Below are positions 35,493 to 45,676 of a DNA stretch of 64,000 nucleotides, piece after piece; within the stretch, counting starts at the first letter, position 1, and every line of letters begins with the position of its first letter. Position numbers and translations under genes: made by a program. Under the pieces are notes generated by a model. It was not told the DNA's origin. It saw only the letters and a list, made by a program, of their open reading frames with translations, and did no database searches. Source of the DNA: Veillonellaceae bacterium (GTDB lineage: Bacteria > Bacillota_C > Negativicutes > UBA1444); assembly GCA_012798135.1 (NCBI GenBank), contig JAAZNU010000039.1:62001-126000 (forward strand), read 5' to 3'.

Positions 35493-37373
35493 TCAAGATC
35501 TACGCGTCGGCTTAGTCCGCGAGACGCGGGTTCCGTGAAGCCCTCTCCCGGGTTCTGGCGGTTTGTCCTGTCGTTCCGGACGCATCAGACATCCCGGACC
35601 ATAGCCGATCAAGTCGCCCCGTCCGGCTTTTCGCAGCGCCTGCAATACCACTCGGCGATTCTTTGGATTGCGATATTGCAGTAGCGCTCGTTGCAACTGC
35701 CGTTGTTCCACGGTCTTCGGCACAAAAATCTCCTGTCCGGTCAACGGGTTCAGTCCCGTGTAGTACATTGCCGTCGACAAGCTGCCTGGCGTCGGAATGA
35801 ATTCTTGCACCTGTTCCGGATGATAACCGATATCCTGCAAAAATTCGGCCAGCTCAATCGCTTCCGGCAAGGAGCAGCCCGGATGGGAACACATCAAATA
35901 CGGAACCAGATACTGCTCTTTGCCCAACCGTTGATTTTCCCGGCGAAACGCCGCCAAAAACTTCAAAAAAACGTCCTTGCCGGATTTTTGCATGGCCGTC
36001 AACACCGGTTCGGCCACATGTTCGGGCGCGACTTTGAGCTGACCGCTGACATGATGTTCGCACAGCTCAGTCAAAAACTCCCGGTATTTGCCGGCCATCA
36101 GGTAGTCGTAACGGATGCCGGAACGAACGAAAACTTTTTTGATTCCGGGCAAGTGGCGCAACTCCCGCAACAGGTTCAGATAATCGGAATGGTCTGTATC
36201 CAGATTGGGGCAAGGGCTGGGATACAGACACTGTCGGTCGCGGCAGGCGCCAAACTTCGTTTGTTTTGCGCAGGCCGGATGCCGAAAATTCGCCGTTGGC
36301 CCGCCCACATCATGGATATACCCCTTGAATCCGGGCAGCCGCGCCAACAACAGAGCTTCCTGAATGATTGACTTGTGGCTGCGCTGTTGAATGATCCGGC
36401 CCTGATGCGAGCCGATGGCGCAAAAGGAGCAGGCGCCAAAGCAGCCGCGATGGCTGGTGATGCTGAATTGCACTTCAGCAATGGCCGGCACTCCGCCCGC
36501 GTCGTTATAGCGAGGGTGCCAGGTCCGCTCGTAAGGCAGCGAATAGACCCGGTCCATCTCGCGGGTCGATAACGGTAGGGCGGGCGGCAGCTGAATCAGA
36601 TAGCGATCGCCATGTTTTTGGGCAATTGCGTGCCCGCGTAATGGATCTTGTTCCAGATACTGTGTTTTAAACGCCGCTGCGTATTCTGTCTTGCTGGCGG
36701 CCACCTGTTCATGGGAAGGAATTTCAACCGCATCTTCCGGCGCCTCCGCCAAACTCGCCGCCAGGTAACAGGTCCCGGGCACGTCGCGAATATCGTCAAT
36801 GGGAGTACGATTGGCCAACTGCCGGGCGATCTCCAGGACCTGCGATTCGCCCATGCCATACACCAGCAAGTCGGCGCGGCTATCCACCAAAATGGAACGC
36901 CTGACGGTATCGGACCAGTAGTCATAATGGGAAAAACGTCTCAGGCTGGCTTCGATGCCGCCGATGACCATTGGAATATCTGGCCAGCACTCCCGCACAC
37001 GATTCGCATAAACGATCGTAGCCCGGTCCGGACGCAGGCCGGCAACTCCGCCGGGCGAATAGGCGTCACTGCTGCGAATTTTTTTGGCGGCGGTCAGCTT
37101 GTTCAACATAGAGTCCATGTTCCCGGCGGAAATAAATACCGCCAGGCGCGGTCGCCCCATCACCTTAAAATCGGAAAGATTCCGCCAATTCGGCTGGGCA
37201 ATGATCCCCACACGAAAACCTGCTTTTTCCAAAAGTCGGGTAATGATCGCCGGCCCAAAACTGGGATGATCAACATAGGCATCGCCACTGACAAATAAAA
37301 AGTCCAATTCGTCCCAATTACGCAAGGTCATGTCTGCCTGCGATACCGGTAAAAAACCGTATTTCACTTTCAC
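35493..37373 (-). CDS. YgiQ-family radical SAM protein
   Basis: The product is 626 aa. An N-terminal cobalamin-binding-like domain (FISAGNMDSM, VIGGIEASLRR) is followed by a radical SAM core with CFGACSFC near residue 308 and a C-terminal DUF3362-like region. The natural reaction is unknown. GTG 37373 starts 1 bp after the rodZ stop behind GGGAG. The frame is open for another 83 codons upstream, but that stretch is an Arg/Pro-rich shadow of the rodZ proline-rich tail. Confidence 0.88.
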   Translation of the reverse strand: MKVKYGFLPVSQADMTLRNWDELDFLFVSGDAYVDHPSFGPAIITRLLEKAGFRVGIIAQPNWRNLSDFKVMGRPRLAVFISAGNMDSMLNKLTAAKKIRSSDAYSPGGVAGLRPDRATIVYANRVRECWPDIPMVIGGIEASLRRFSHYDYWSDTVRRSILVDSRADLLVYGMGESQVLEIARQLANRTPIDDIRDVPGTCYLAASLAEAPEDAVEIPSHEQVAASKTEYAAAFKTQYLEQDPLRGHAIAQKHGDRYLIQLPPALPLSTREMDRVYSLPYERTWHPRYNDAGGVPAIAEVQFSITSHRGCFGACSFCAIGSHQGRIIQQRSHKSIIQEALLLARLPGFKGYIHDVGGPTANFRHPACAKQTKFGACRDRQCLYPSPCPNLDTDHSDYLNLLRELRHLPGIKKVFVRSGIRYDYLMAGKYREFLTELCEHHVSGQLKVAPEHVAEPVLTAMQKSGKDVFLKFLAAFRRENQRLGKEQYLVPYLMCSHPGCSLPEAIELAEFLQDIGYHPEQVQEFIPTPGSLSTAMYYTGLNPLTGQEIFVPKTVEQRQLQRALLQYRNPKNRRVVLQALRKAGRGDLIGYGPGCLMRPERQDKPPEPGRGLHGTRVSRTKPTRRS

Positions 37374-37374
37374 G

Positions 37375-38325
37375 TCAGTGTTTGCTCCCGGGTTGATTGG
37401 GGGATGCCGGATTGGGGGACGGCGCTGTCGGGGCCGGAGTTGATGTTGGTGGCGTCGACGGTGGCATAACCGCCGGTTTTTCCGGCGCGGACGTTTCCGT
37501 TGTTGACGGCGACGGCGATACTGGAGTATTCGACGCCGCCGGCGGCGTAACCATACCGGCGACAGTGAATGTTTTGACCACAACATCGCCCCGTTCCCCG
37601 ATCTTGCCGACTGCCTGCCCATTGAAGGTCAACTCAACCGCCCCAGCGTTGCCAAAATTGACGACGATCTGACGGTCCGCCTCCCAGGTAAACATTGCCC
37701 CGTTGGCGGGAATTCCTTCATACAGGGTTTTGCCGTCCGCAATCACGGAAGTCCAGCAACGATCCGTAAACCGGGCTGTCAATACCACCGGCCGATTGCG
37801 GGAAGGCAACGGGGAAGTCGTCGATCCCGGAGCTGATCCCAGCGGCGGATTCGTTGTCGCCGTTGAAGTAGCGGCAGATTGTTTTGCCCCGTTACGTGGC
37901 GCGATCCCTTCTGACGGCGATACGGATTTTTGCCATAGATACAATCCCAGCGCAGAAATGACCAAGATAACGACCACCAGGATCTTGCTCCAGTTATATT
38001 TCACTCCAGTGATTGATTGCACCGCCGCAACTTTTTTAACAGTCGGCTCCGTCGTCGGCGCAGACGGCACGACGGCCGGCGACTCGGTCGGCGGCGTCTT
38101 CAGTTCCGTGTATAGCTGAACCAGCTGCGAACCGTCCAATTCCAAAAAATTTCCGTAATTGCGCAAGAAACCCTTCACATATACTTCGCCTGGCAAAAGA
38201 TCATACCGGCCCTGTTCCAGCGCATTCAGATAAACTGCCCGAATGCCGGTCGCGTGTTCCGCATCCATTATTTCCAGCCCCCGCTTTTTCCGTTCCGACG
38301 AGAGCATGTTGCCAATCTTATCCAT
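37375..38325 (-). CDS. rodZ: RodZ-like cell-shape protein
   Basis: The product is 316 aa. An N-terminal helix-turn-helix (residues 1-70) precedes a transmembrane helix (about 112-130). A DUF4115 periplasmic beta domain (about 175-255) follows, ending in a long Pro/Ser/Thr-rich tail. RodZ links MreB to the membrane and shapes rods. ATG 38325 follows AAGGGGG. The low-complexity tail is longer than in most RodZ proteins I recall. Confidence 0.88.
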   Translation of the reverse strand: MDKIGNMLSSERKKRGLEIMDAEHATGIRAVYLNALEQGRYDLLPGEVYVKGFLRNYGNFLELDGSQLVQLYTELKTPPTESPAVVPSAPTTEPTVKKVAAVQSITGVKYNWSKILVVVILVISALGLYLWQKSVSPSEGIAPRNGAKQSAATSTATTNPPLGSAPGSTTSPLPSRNRPVVLTARFTDRCWTSVIADGKTLYEGIPANGAMFTWEADRQIVVNFGNAGAVELTFNGQAVGKIGERGDVVVKTFTVAGMVTPPAASNTPVSPSPSTTETSAPEKPAVMPPSTPPTSTPAPTAPSPNPASPNQPGSKH

Positions 38326-38330
38326 GCTTT

Positions 38331-39380
38331 CTACCCCCTTTTGAGACCAGTGATATATTGATGAATCTCCGTGGCCGCCCGCTCCAGATCTTCGACGTCG
38401 ACAATCAGGTCAAAGTTGTCCGGCGATGCGGTCTCATATCCATATAATGGATCATAATAATCCGTCAACAAAGTTCGGGTAAACTCCGCCAAACGCCCAT
38501 CTTCATATTGCCGAAGCAAATCCGCCACCTTTTTCTTGCCGAGCCGTTTGGTGAGCGCGGTAATGCTCTTGATAATTTGAGGATCCTGGGGCTGCAAAAC
38601 ATCCGTATACTCTGCGATCAATCGTCTGACCCGCGTATCAATGCCGGCCCGGGTCAGGATTCGTCGGCCGGTCCGCATGCCTTCACACAAGCGTTCCGGT
38701 AAATAAACATTGCCAACTCGTTTACTTTCACATTCCACCACAATAAAAGGTTCCCGGTTGAACCGCTCCAGCAGCAGCAACAGCCGGGCGTCGAAGTTTT
38801 GCGCAGTGGCCGGTCGGCCGAGACCAACCTGACCGAAGGCTGAGCCGCGATGATTGGCCAGTTGCTCCAGATCAATCACCGGCACCTGCCGGGCAGATAA
38901 CAATTGCAACAAACTCGTCTTCCCTACTCCAGTCGAGCCGCATAATACGACAATGGTCGGCTGCAGGGGATACTCGGCCAAGCGATCCTGTACATAACGA
39001 CGGTAAGCTTTATAGCCTCCCGCCAACTGACTGCCGGCAATTCCCATCAGCTCCAGGACCGTCACAACCGATTTGGAGCGCATCCCGCCTCGCCAGCAAT
39101 ACACGATCAACTTGGCGTCCGGTGCGCCAGCCCGACAATCCGCTATCTTCCGGACCATGTCCACCAGCTTGCCGGAAACAAATTCCAGTCCCTTTTGTTT
39201 TGCCTGTTCCTGCCCGCATTGCTTATAGAGAGTTCCGACAACTGCCCGTTCAGCGTCTTCCAGTAACGGGACATTGATGGCCCCCGGGATGTGTCCCTGT
39301 TCATATTCCGATGGGGAACGAGTGTCAATAAACAGACATTGTGTCAGTTCCATCGCTTGATCGATTGATATTACCTGCAT
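38331..39380 (-). CDS. mnmH: tRNA 2-selenouridine synthase
   Basis: The product is 349 aa. An N-terminal rhodanese domain with active Cys95 (YCWRGGMRS) is joined to a P-loop domain (GSTGVGKT, 148-155), the full SelU/MnmH architecture. It replaces sulfur with selenium in 2-thiouridine at the tRNA wobble position, using selenophosphate and a geranylated intermediate. This implies selD elsewhere in the genome. ATG 39380 follows TAGGAGC. Its place between ftsK and rodZ is unusual. Confidence 0.95.
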   Translation of the reverse strand: MQVISIDQAMELTQCLFIDTRSPSEYEQGHIPGAINVPLLEDAERAVVGTLYKQCGQEQAKQKGLEFVSGKLVDMVRKIADCRAGAPDAKLIVYCWRGGMRSKSVVTVLELMGIAGSQLAGGYKAYRRYVQDRLAEYPLQPTIVVLCGSTGVGKTSLLQLLSARQVPVIDLEQLANHRGSAFGQVGLGRPATAQNFDARLLLLLERFNREPFIVVECESKRVGNVYLPERLCEGMRTGRRILTRAGIDTRVRRLIAEYTDVLQPQDPQIIKSITALTKRLGKKKVADLLRQYEDGRLAEFTRTLLTDYYDPLYGYETASPDNFDLIVDVEDLERAATEIHQYITGLKRG

Positions 39381-39388
39381 GAATGCTC

Positions 39389-41653
39389 CTACGCGTTTCC
39401 TGTCTTTTGAAAATAGCGGCTGAAAACCTGATCGGAATTCATGATTACTTCCCGTGGCTTGCTGCCGTTAGCCGGGGTGACAATCTGCATTTCCTCCATC
39501 ATGTCAACCAGTCGGGCCGCCCGGGTATAACCAATCCGAAACTTCCGCTGCAGCAGGGAAACTGAAGCCTGCCCGGTTTCCAGCACAAGCTTGACGGAGT
39601 CTTCCAATAAATCGTCTTCAAATTTCGCCGTCTGACTGGCAGAAACCGATTCTTCAAACAGCGGGACTTCCGCTTCTTCGGCGGTGCCGCCGGCATCTTT
39701 GATGAACTTGGCGACGGCTTCAATCTCGCCATCGGAAATAAAAGCTCCCTGCAAGCGAACCGGTTTGTTGGCGCCGACCGGGTAAAACAGCATATCGCCC
39801 TTCCCCAGCAGTTTCTCGGCGCCAGCCATGTCCAGAATCGTCCGCGAATCGATTTGGGACGACACCGCAAAGGAAATACGGGACGGAATGTTGGCCTTGA
39901 TGGTACCGGTGATAACATCGACCGAAGGGCGTTGTGTCGCAATGACCAGATGAATTCCCGAAGCGCGGGCCATCTGGGCCAGACGGCAAATCGAATCTTC
40001 GACATCCACCGGCGCCACCATCATCAAATCTGCCAACTCATCAATGATTACTACGATCAGCGGCAACTTTTCTTCGGGATTCACTTCATTGTAGCGTGTC
40101 ACGTCCCGAACGCCGGCGGCCGCGAACAGGGCATACCGCCGTTCCATCTCCTGCACGGTCCATTTGAGGGCGGACGCGGCTTTCTTAGGTTCTGTGACGA
40201 CCGGCGCCACCAAATGCGGAATTCCGTTGTAGTTCGACAGTTCCACGACTTTGGGATCCACCAGCAAAAATTTTACAGACTCCGGATGCGCCCGAAACAG
40301 AATACTGCAAATCAAAATGTTGATGCAAATACTTTTGCCGGAACCGGTCGCGCCGGCAACCAAGAGATGCGGCATTTTGGCCAAATCCGCCATAATCGCC
40401 TGCCCGGCGATGTCTTTGCCCAACGCCACGGTCAACAGAGATTGGGCCTTTTGATATTCTTCACTTTCCAGAACTTCGCGCAACATTACGCCAAAAGGCT
40501 CCCGATTGGGAACTTCGATGCCGATCACCGATTTGCCGGGAATGGGTGCCTCGATCCGAATGCTTGGTGCGGCCAGCTTTAGAGCTATATCGTCCGACAG
40601 GCTGACAATGCGGCTGATTTTCACTCCAGGCGCCGGTTCCAGCTCATAGCGGGTCACTGCAGGCCCTTGGGTGGCATGCACGACCCGGGCCTGAATTCCG
40701 AAGCTATCCAGCGTATGTTCCAGCGTCCGGGCATGTTCCTCAATTTGCTTGTCCAATCGGGCATTACGAGCGCCGGTTCCTTTTTTTAACAATGATAAAG
40801 GCGGCAGTTTGTACTTAACGCCAGTCGCCGCGACTGGCGTTGCGACCGGTCCCGGCGAAGGCGCCAGCACGTCTCTGGACAAAGACGGCACCACGATCGG
40901 CGTTTCCGGCAACTCCGCAACCGCAGCCAACGGCGTATCCAGGGGCAATGGCGACAGCGGACGAACCGATTCGTCTTTTGCCTGATTATAAAAAGTTGGT
41001 TTTAACGCCGACCTCGCCGAATCCGGCTCGTCCACCATCCGATTCGGCGTCGACTTGGCGGTTGTAGAACGGACGGTTGAATCTGCAGCAGGCTCGGCAA
41101 GCGGTTTGGGTTTACGGACAAACAGTCGTGGAATGGCGGCTCCCCAGCCCAGGAGCTTATCCCAAAATGAGGACAGGGAAAATTGAGTCGCCACGAGCAA
41201 TGCGCAAACAATCCAGGCCCATAAAAAAATAGTGGTACCGTCCATGGCAAAAAATCGGCGCAAAATGATCACGACCGCTCCGCCGGCAAGTCCGCCGGCA
41301 TCCGGCAACCGAGCCGGCAGAATTTCCTGATTGGCCGGCACCAGATAGTGATGATACAAGGCCAGCAAGCCGAGAAAGGTCAGCACATAGGCGGCAAAGC
41401 GACGAGAATAGACAATATGTGCATGCGCGGTAATATAGCGCACGCCGACAAGCAACAACAGCAGAACGACGCCAGGAGCGCCAACGCCAAATCCATATCG
41501 CAACACCCGGGCTGAAAAAGAGCCGACGCGACCGACGCTAAAATCCAGGAAATCCAACAAGCCGGCCGCCAGCAACAACGCGATCGCGATAATGATGACG
41601 CCGGCGATTTCAAATTTCGTTCCGGTAGCAGGCGGTGTGTCTTTTTTCGGCAA
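39389..41653 (-). CDS. ftsK: DNA translocase FtsK/SpoIIIE
   Basis: The product is 754 aa. About four N-terminal membrane helices (residues 12-170) and a Pro/Ser-rich linker are followed by the translocase motor, with Walker A GATGSGKS near residue 432 and Walker [15 protein letters not shown]-terminal winged-helix gamma domain reads orientation sequences. It pumps chromosomal DNA through the septum at division or sporulation. TTG 41653 follows AGAGGTGA. Confidence 0.96.
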   Translation of the reverse strand: MPKKDTPPATGTKFEIAGVIIIAIALLLAAGLLDFLDFSVGRVGSFSARVLRYGFGVGAPGVVLLLLLVGVRYITAHAHIVYSRRFAAYVLTFLGLLALYHHYLVPANQEILPARLPDAGGLAGGAVVIILRRFFAMDGTTIFLWAWIVCALLVATQFSLSSFWDKLLGWGAAIPRLFVRKPKPLAEPAADSTVRSTTAKSTPNRMVDEPDSARSALKPTFYNQAKDESVRPLSPLPLDTPLAAVAELPETPIVVPSLSRDVLAPSPGPVATPVAATGVKYKLPPLSLLKKGTGARNARLDKQIEEHARTLEHTLDSFGIQARVVHATQGPAVTRYELEPAPGVKISRIVSLSDDIALKLAAPSIRIEAPIPGKSVIGIEVPNREPFGVMLREVLESEEYQKAQSLLTVALGKDIAGQAIMADLAKMPHLLVAGATGSGKSICINILICSILFRAHPESVKFLLVDPKVVELSNYNGIPHLVAPVVTEPKKAASALKWTVQEMERRYALFAAAGVRDVTRYNEVNPEEKLPLIVVIIDELADLMMVAPVDVEDSICRLAQMARASGIHLVIATQRPSVDVITGTIKANIPSRISFAVSSQIDSRTILDMAGAEKLLGKGDMLFYPVGANKPVRLQGAFISDGEIEAVAKFIKDAGGTAEEAEVPLFEESVSASQTAKFEDDLLEDSVKLVLETGQASVSLLQRKFRIGYTRAARLVDMMEEMQIVTPANGSKPREVIMNSDQVFSRYFQKTGNA

Positions 41654-41713
41654 TAAAATTCACCTCTATGCAGTTTTTCTACGCCAAACCCATAACTCCT
41701 GCCTATTATGGTA

Positions 41714-41738
41714 GGAACCGAGACATTGTCTCGGTTCC
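41714..41738. terminator. Hairpin between rnj and ftsK
   Basis: GGAACCGAGAC and GTCTCGGTTCC form a perfect 11-bp stem with a 3-nt loop. No good T-run follows on minus, so termination would be weak or of another kind; it could instead protect RNA ends. Confidence 0.55.
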
Positions 41739-41742
41739 CCGT

Positions 41743-43407
41743 TTACACTTCAAGAATGATCGGCATGATCATTGGTCGACGGCGTGTCTTTTCATAGAGG
41801 AATTTTCCCAATATATCCCTCACGCTGTTCTTGATCGTTCCCCAATCATTAGACCCGCTGGCTTCGCAGCGATCCAGCGCTTCCTGGATTTTCGTCCGTG
41901 CTTCTTCCATGAGTTGTTCCGATTCACGGACATACACAAATCCCCGGGAAACGATTTCCGGGCCGGAGACCACGCAGCCATTCTCCTTGTCCATAGCGAT
42001 TACGGCGATCAAAATGCCATCCTGCGACAGTTGACGACGGTCCCGCATCACGATATTGCCGATATCGCCGACACCAAGGCCGTCCACCAGCAAGGCGCCC
42101 GCGTTGACCTTGCCGACCATCGCGCCGGAATCCGCCGTGAACTCCAGCACGGAACCATTTTCGGCAATAAAAATGTTTGTCTTAGGAATTCCCAGATCCT
42201 GCGCAATCTTAGAGTGAACTTTCAGCATACGATATTCCCCGTGAACCGGAATGAAATACTTCGGCCGGACCAGGTTCAGCATGAGCTTCAGTTCTTCCTG
42301 ACTGCCATGCCCGGATACATGAATTCCCGAAGATGATTCGTAAATGACATCCGCGCCTTGCTTGAAAAGATAGTCAACTGTGCGCGCCACTAACTTTTCG
42401 TTGCCGGGAATCGGTGTTGCGGAAATCATGACCGTGTCGCCCGGCAGGATTTCAACTTTACGATGGTCCGACATCGCCATCCGGGTCAGCGCCGACATCG
42501 GTTCGCCTTGGCTGCCGGTCGTAAGAATGACAATCCGGTTGGGCGGATAATTGTTGATCTCGGAAATATCGATCAATACGCCATCGGCCACTTTCAGATA
42601 GCCCAGTTCCATGGCGATTCCCACGACGTTCAGCATGCTCCGGCCGATCACTGCGACTTTCCGGCCGTATTTGAACGCGGCGTCGATTGCCTGCTGCAGC
42701 CGGTGGACATTGGATGAAAAGCTGGCAATGATGATGCGGTTTTGCGCCGCCCGAAACTTTTCGTCGAAAGATTCGCCCACGCAACGTTCGCTTTTGGTAA
42801 AACCAGGCCGTTCAGCATTGGTGCTGTCGGACAACATAACCAAAACGCCTTCGTCGCCCAGTTCGGCAAATCGATTGAAACCGGTTACCTGACCATCCAC
42901 CGGAGTGTGGTCGATTTTGAAGTCGCCGGTGTGCAGGATCGTACCGATCGGCGTTTTCAGGTAAATCGCCACGGAATCGGCGATGCTGTGGTTCACGCGG
43001 ATAAAACCGATGGTAAATGGGCCGATCTGATGCTGGTCACCAGGTTTGATCGGGTGAAGGTCAGCCGACGATACGCCCTTTTCCTTCAACCGTCCCTGCA
43101 GAATTCCCAACGCCAACGGAGTTCCATACACCGGTACTTCCAGATCTTTCAGCACGAACGGCAAAGCGCCGATATGATCCTCATGGCCGTGGGTGATAAA
43201 AATGGCCCTTAACTTGTCCTTATTCTCGACCAAATAAGAATAATCCGGAATTACCAAATCGATGCCCAACATATCGTCTTCCGGGAACATCAACCCGGCG
43301 TCGATCACGATCATATCGTCACCGTAACGGAATACCGTCATGTTTTTGCCGATTTCACCCAACCCACCCAACGGAATAATTTGCAATTTATCAGTTTGTT
43401 TGGTCAA
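41743..43407 (-). CDS. rnjA: Ribonuclease J
   Basis: The product is 554 aa. A metallo-beta-lactamase domain with HGHEDHIG (residues 73-80) and a beta-CASP insertion are followed by the RNase J C-terminal domain. It is a 5'-3' exonuclease and endonuclease in mRNA and rRNA processing. TTG 43407 follows TGGAGGTG and gives the standard length; the frame stays open to 43470 without a ribosome binding site. It has its own promoter and is separated from dapA by a terminator. Confidence 0.96.
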   Translation of the reverse strand: MTKQTDKLQIIPLGGLGEIGKNMTVFRYGDDMIVIDAGLMFPEDDMLGIDLVIPDYSYLVENKDKLRAIFITHGHEDHIGALPFVLKDLEVPVYGTPLALGILQGRLKEKGVSSADLHPIKPGDQHQIGPFTIGFIRVNHSIADSVAIYLKTPIGTILHTGDFKIDHTPVDGQVTGFNRFAELGDEGVLVMLSDSTNAERPGFTKSERCVGESFDEKFRAAQNRIIIASFSSNVHRLQQAIDAAFKYGRKVAVIGRSMLNVVGIAMELGYLKVADGVLIDISEINNYPPNRIVILTTGSQGEPMSALTRMAMSDHRKVEILPGDTVMISATPIPGNEKLVARTVDYLFKQGADVIYESSSGIHVSGHGSQEELKLMLNLVRPKYFIPVHGEYRMLKVHSKIAQDLGIPKTNIFIAENGSVLEFTADSGAMVGKVNAGALLVDGLGVGDIGNIVMRDRRQLSQDGILIAVIAMDKENGCVVSGPEIVSRGFVYVRESEQLMEEARTKIQEALDRCEASGSNDWGTIKNSVRDILGKFLYEKTRRRPMIMPIILEV

Positions 43408-43452
43408 ACTTTCACCTCCATATATTTTGATGCCGCGCACTGCATTCATAAT

Positions 43453-43481
43453 ATTATAACCCAAAATCATGTTCCCAACAA
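43453..43481 (-). promoter_or_regulatory. Candidate sigma-A promoter for rnj
   Basis: -35 TTGTTG (43476-43481) and -10 TATAAT (43453-43458) have a 17-bp spacer on the minus strand, immediately after the dapA terminator. Confidence 0.6.
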
Positions 43482-43482
43482 T

Positions 43483-43515
43483 AAAAAACGGCCTTCCGTC
43501 AAGGATGGCCGTTTT
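43483..43515 (-). terminator. Intrinsic terminator of the dap operon
   Basis: On the minus strand AACGGCC and GGCCGTT arms (43514-43487) are followed by a T-run (43488-43483). It ends the dapB-asd-lysC-dapA unit. Confidence 0.8.
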
Positions 43516-43533
43516 CTGGATGTTGCAAAGACA

Positions 43534-44418
43534 TCAGGCAATGATGTTCAACTTCCGCATTACGTTGCGTAATTGTTCCGTTTCTGCCGGCGTCGGCGGG
43601 ACCATCGGCGGACGGAAGCTGCCACCGTTCAATCCCATCAGATTGATGGCTGTTTTGATGGGAATCGGATTGGTGGTGACAAAAATCACTTTAAAAAATG
43701 GCATCAGTTCCAGATGGATCGTCTGGGCTTTTTTCACGTCGCCGGCCAGATAGGCGCCGATCATTTGTTGCATACGCTCTGCCACTGCATGGCCGGCCAC
43801 GCTGATGACGCCGCAGCCGCCCACGGCCAACACTGGCAGAGTTAGCGCGTCATCGCCGCTGTATACCTGAAAACCGGGCCGAGCCGTGCGAACTATTTCC
43901 GAAACCTGATCCAAACTGCCGCTGGCTTCTTTCACCGCAACGATGTTTGGAATTTCGGACAAACGAGCAACGGTTGACGGCAAAATATTCGATGCGGTTC
44001 GTCCCGGCACATTGTAAACAATAAGAGGCAGTGCAGTTTGGGCGGCAATCATTTTAAAATGTTGATAGAAACCTTCCTGCGGCGGCTTGTTATAATAGGG
44101 ACCAACCAGCATCGCCCCATGGACGCCGAGTTTTTCCGCTTCCTGGGTCAGACGGATGGAAGCCAGGGTATCGTTGGAGCCAGTACCGGCAATTACGGTC
44201 GCCTGGTCGCCGACCGCTTCCAGGACCGTACTGAACAACCGCAGTTTTTCGTCCGCGCTCAACGTGGCCGACTCGCCGGTGCTGCCAGCCACCACCAGGC
44301 CGTCATTGCCATGCGCCACCAAATATTTCGCCAGTTCGGCCGCTGCCGGATAGTTAACGCTATAGTCCTCATTGAAAGGAGTAATCATGGCTGTCAATAC
44401 TCTGCCAAAACTTTTCAT
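43534..44418 (-). CDS. dapA: 4-hydroxy-tetrahydrodipicolinate synthase
   Basis: The product is 294 aa, a TIM barrel of the DapA/NAL family. The Schiff-base lysine is in IVAVKEASG, and GSTGESATLS and YYNKPPQEG are DapA signatures. It condenses pyruvate with aspartate semialdehyde, the first committed lysine/diaminopimelate step. ATG 44418 follows GGAGGGACAGG. It is the last gene of the riboswitch-controlled operon. Confidence 0.96.
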   Translation of the reverse strand: MKSFGRVLTAMITPFNEDYSVNYPAAAELAKYLVAHGNDGLVVAGSTGESATLSADEKLRLFSTVLEAVGDQATVIAGTGSNDTLASIRLTQEAEKLGVHGAMLVGPYYNKPPQEGFYQHFKMIAAQTALPLIVYNVPGRTASNILPSTVARLSEIPNIVAVKEASGSLDQVSEIVRTARPGFQVYSGDDALTLPVLAVGGCGVISVAGHAVAERMQQMIGAYLAGDVKKAQTIHLELMPFFKVIFVTTNPIPIKTAINLMGLNGGSFRPPMVPPTPAETEQLRNVMRKLNIIA

Positions 44419-44445
44419 TTCCTGTCCCTCCTGTCGTTAAATGGG

Positions 44446-45666
44446 TTAGTCCAATCCAAACTGGCTGTGCAGGGCACTCACGGCGGTTTCCAGAAACTGT
44501 CCGTCAATCAGGGCAGAAATCGATGTTTGCGAATCCACCGTTTGTAAAAGCGGGATTCCCTGTTCCGTTAATGCTTCCACAAAACTGGCCATCACCCCGG
44601 GTACGTCCCCCATGCCGCCGCCAACCACCGACACTTTGGCGCAGTTCGGCACGACCGTGCAGAAATAACCGGCAGCCGACAAGCATCGCCGCGTCTCTTC
44701 CGTTTCCTCTTCCTGCACCGTAAACAGTACCTGCCCGGGCAGAACGTTAATCAGATCCACGTTGATGCCACTTTGGGCCAATGTTTTGAAGAGCCGGGAA
44801 TCCTCTGCTATTTTGGCCGCCGCTTCTCGGGTCACGATGATCTGGGCAATCTTGCGAACGTATGTGACGCCGGTGGCGACCCGGTCGGAAACCGAAGAAT
44901 CGCAGGTTTGATCTGATTCGACAGCGGCTGTGATCAAGGTTCCGGGGGCATCAGAGAAGGTCGACTTCACGACCAGCGGAATGTTTTTTTGCATGGCGAA
45001 TTCCACGGCCCGGGGATGGATTACTTTCGCCCCCTGATGCGCCAATTGAGAAACCTCCGCGTAACTAATCCGGTCCAGAATATGGGCGTGCGGTACCAGA
45101 CGGGGATCCGCGGTCATGATTCCGTCGACATCCGTATAAATCTCGATCATTTCCGCCGCCAAGGCTGCCCCGAGGGCTGACGCCGTGGTATCGCTGCCGC
45201 CACGGCCCAGAGTCGTCAGATCGCCGTTTTCGGTTACCCCCTGAAACCCGCAGACAACAGGAATTTTTCCCGCCTTGAGCTCGGCGCGGATACGCGAAGG
45301 GTCGATGTTCAGGATCCGGGCGTTGCCATACTGCGGATCGGTAAAAATACCTGCCTGCCCGCCGGTCAGAACCACCGCCGTCAACCCTGCCGCCTGCAAG
45401 GTAGCCGCCATGACAACCGCCGAAATGATTTCGCCGCAGCCCATCATCAGATCCATCTCCCGACGTGACAAAGCGGCAAACGGCTCGCGGGCGACGCCAA
45501 TCAATGTGTCGGTGGCGTAAGGTTGGCCGTTGCGTCCCATGGCGGAAACCACTACCACCGGCTGATATCCTTCGTCAACCGCGCGGCTGATTTTTCCCAC
45601 TGCCAATTGTCTGTTATCCGCCGTGGACACCGATGTCCCGCCAAATTTCTGGACCAAGATTCGCAT
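44446..45666 (-). CDS. lysC: Aspartate kinase
   Basis: The product is 406 aa. An amino-acid kinase domain (VQKFGGTSV at the start; GRGGSDTTA) is followed by two C-terminal ACT domains that bind an inhibitory amino acid. Under a lysine riboswitch and next to dapA, it is probably the lysine/diaminopimelate-specific isoenzyme. ATG 45666 follows TAGGAGAG; an in-frame codon at 45696 has no such signal. Confidence 0.95.
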   Translation of the reverse strand: MRILVQKFGGTSVSTADNRQLAVGKISRAVDEGYQPVVVVSAMGRNGQPYATDTLIGVAREPFAALSRREMDLMMGCGEIISAVVMAATLQAAGLTAVVLTGGQAGIFTDPQYGNARILNIDPSRIRAELKAGKIPVVCGFQGVTENGDLTTLGRGGSDTTASALGAALAAEMIEIYTDVDGIMTADPRLVPHAHILDRISYAEVSQLAHQGAKVIHPRAVEFAMQKNIPLVVKSTFSDAPGTLITAAVESDQTCDSSVSDRVATGVTYVRKIAQIIVTREAAAKIAEDSRLFKTLAQSGINVDLINVLPGQVLFTVQEEETEETRRCLSAAGYFCTVVPNCAKVSVVGGGMGDVPGVMASFVEALTEQGIPLLQTVDSQTSISALIDGQFLETAVSALHSQFGLD

Positions 45667-45676
45667 TTTCTCTCTC

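Noticed and set aside
37374..37622. An 83-codon N-terminal extension of the YgiQ-family protein rich in Arg and Pro
   Set aside because: It is the shifted-frame shadow of the proline-rich RodZ tail; the family start and a GGGAG signal support GTG 37373.
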